NCBI GenBank assembly: GCA_937892835.1 | Contig: CALBHM010000350.1 | Location: forward strand, 1-6,612 | DNA: 6,612 bases | Direction of reading: 5' to 3' | Origin: an uncultured Ruminococcus sp. | Lineage (GTDB): Bacteria > Bacillota > Clostridia > Oscillospirales > Acutalibacteraceae | Part shown: positions 6,473 to 6,612 of the stretch, in pieces | Position numbering within the stretch: the first letter of the stretch is position 1 | How the letters are laid out: each line of letters opens with the position of its first letter | Translations under genes and position numbers: made by a program | Notes under the pieces: generated by a model | The model's database searches: none | What the model saw: the letters and a program-made list of their open reading frames with translations, nothing else | Told to the model about the DNA's origin: nothing

Positions 6473-6493
6473 ACAGTCCTGTGGACTGTTTTT
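6470..6493 (+). terminator. Terminator-like hairpin within the tRNA-derived repeat region
   Basis: AAAACAGTCC (6470-6479) pairs perfectly with GGACTGTTTT (6483-6492) around a 3-nt loop TGT, and five T residues close the 3' side (6489-6493). It has the form of an intrinsic terminator. The A-run on the left would also serve minus-strand transcripts. It has no gene of its own in front of it and would act as a second stop behind the tRNA terminator. Confidence 0.6.
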
Positions 6494-6539
6494 AGTTGCG
6501 AAGTGTGAGGCGGGTACTGTCGCCTGCGACGGTCGCCGA

Positions 6540-6580
6540 GCACGCAAGGCGGCTTGACGCCTGTATCCCTTGCAGCGTGC
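6540..6580 (+). repeat. GC-rich stem-loop built onto the second tRNA 3' end
   Basis: GCACGC (6540-6545) pairs perfectly with GCGTGC (6575-6580), and an inner stem AGGCG/CGCCT (6547-6551 with 6558-6562) has loop GCTTGA. The 3' arm is part of the copied tRNA tail. The single C-to-T difference from the tRNA within it (6578) is matched by A6542, so the copied tail pairs with new upstream sequence and not with a tRNA 5' acceptor strand. Confidence 0.5.
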
Positions 6581-6597
6581 CAAAAAAGAAGCAATAC
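6565..6597 (+). pseudogene. Partial second copy of the tRNA-Arg 3' end and start of its terminator
   Basis: This 33-nt block matches 6362-6394 at 29 positions without gaps. It covers the T-stem 3' strand and acceptor 3' strand (ATCCCTTGCAGCG, then T in place of C), GCCA, and the first arm of the terminator. The 5' acceptor, D and anticodon arms are absent, so it cannot be a working tRNA. It could be a decayed duplicate, the att-type border of an element integrated at the tRNA 3' end, or part of a tRNA-adjacent repeat family. Confidence 0.65.
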
Positions 6598-6612
6598 ATT
6601 TTTGTGTTGCTT
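6589..6612 (+). terminator. Second terminator-like hairpin, cut by the window edge
   Basis: AAGCAATACA (6589-6598) pairs with TGTGTTGCTT (6603-6612) around loop TTTT, with one G-U pair. It occupies the same place after the copied tRNA tail as the genuine terminator does after the tRNA. The expected U-tract lies beyond the window, so termination cannot be confirmed. Confidence 0.55.

Noticed and set aside
6433..6582. Second complete tRNA gene on either strand
   Set aside because: Only a T-arm (inverted) and a 3' tail (direct) are present; no anticodon arm, D arm or matching 5' acceptor strand can be formed.
6226..6594. Minus-strand open frame of 122 codons across the tRNA region
   Set aside because: It reads through the antisense of the intact tRNA-Arg (giving the GIRTPDLLVRSQTLYPAEL-type peptide often seen in spurious annotations), both terminators and the repeat region. 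No family features and no convincing ribosome site.
6411..6612. CRISPR array or tandem repeat array
   Set aside because: The repeats are two-copy pieces of the tRNA unit with unequal spacing and no regular spacer pattern.

Overview
The window looks like ordinary chromosome from a low-to-moderate GC Gram-positive anaerobe of the Clostridia, most plausibly a gut Ruminococcaceae/Oscillospiraceae-type bacterium. This rests on strong GGAGG-type ribosome sites, consensus sigma-A promoters (several with TGn extended -10 boxes), very AT-rich intergenic DNA around balanced-GC genes, a Gram-positive lipoprotein signal, a VanZ-family protein and plant-glycan-type glycosidases. The genus is inferred, not proven.

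Layout, left to right. Positions 1-256 (minus) carry the N-terminal 85 codons of a family 3 beta-glucosidase, whose rest lies outside the window. It sits 5 nt downstream of rmuC (262-1581, minus), a membrane-anchored coiled-coil nuclease-fold protein, and is probably co-transcribed with it. A 166-bp divergent intergenic region holds back-to-back promoters for rmuC and for a plus-strand pair: a peptide-type ABC substrate-binding lipoprotein (1748-3376) overlapping by 1 nt (TGATG) a small VanZ-family membrane protein (3376-3828). A bidirectional terminator ends this pair and also faces the convergent family 31 glycosidase (3887-6106, minus), which has its own near-consensus promoter. A tRNA-Arg(ACG) gene (6303-6379, plus) follows, with its own promoter and a UUCG-loop terminator.

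The least ordinary stretch is 6430-6612, just downstream of the tRNA. It contains an inverted copy of the tRNA T-arm, an exact 12-nt copy of the tRNA 5' leader, a terminator-like hairpin, GC-rich stem-loops, and a second copy of the tRNA 3' end plus start of its terminator (29 of 33 positions identical), ending in another hairpin cut by the window edge. Together these look like a chimeric or decayed tRNA transcription unit, or one end of a repeat or integrated element that uses the tRNA 3' end.

Functionally, the glycosidases (GH3, GH31) are likely cytoplasmic and fit breakdown of imported oligosaccharides. The substrate-binding lipoprotein and VanZ protein act at the cell surface and membrane. 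RmuC and the tRNA are housekeeping. I see no CRISPR array, transposase, integrase or defence system. The best candidate for something undescribed is the tRNA-derived composite at the right end.
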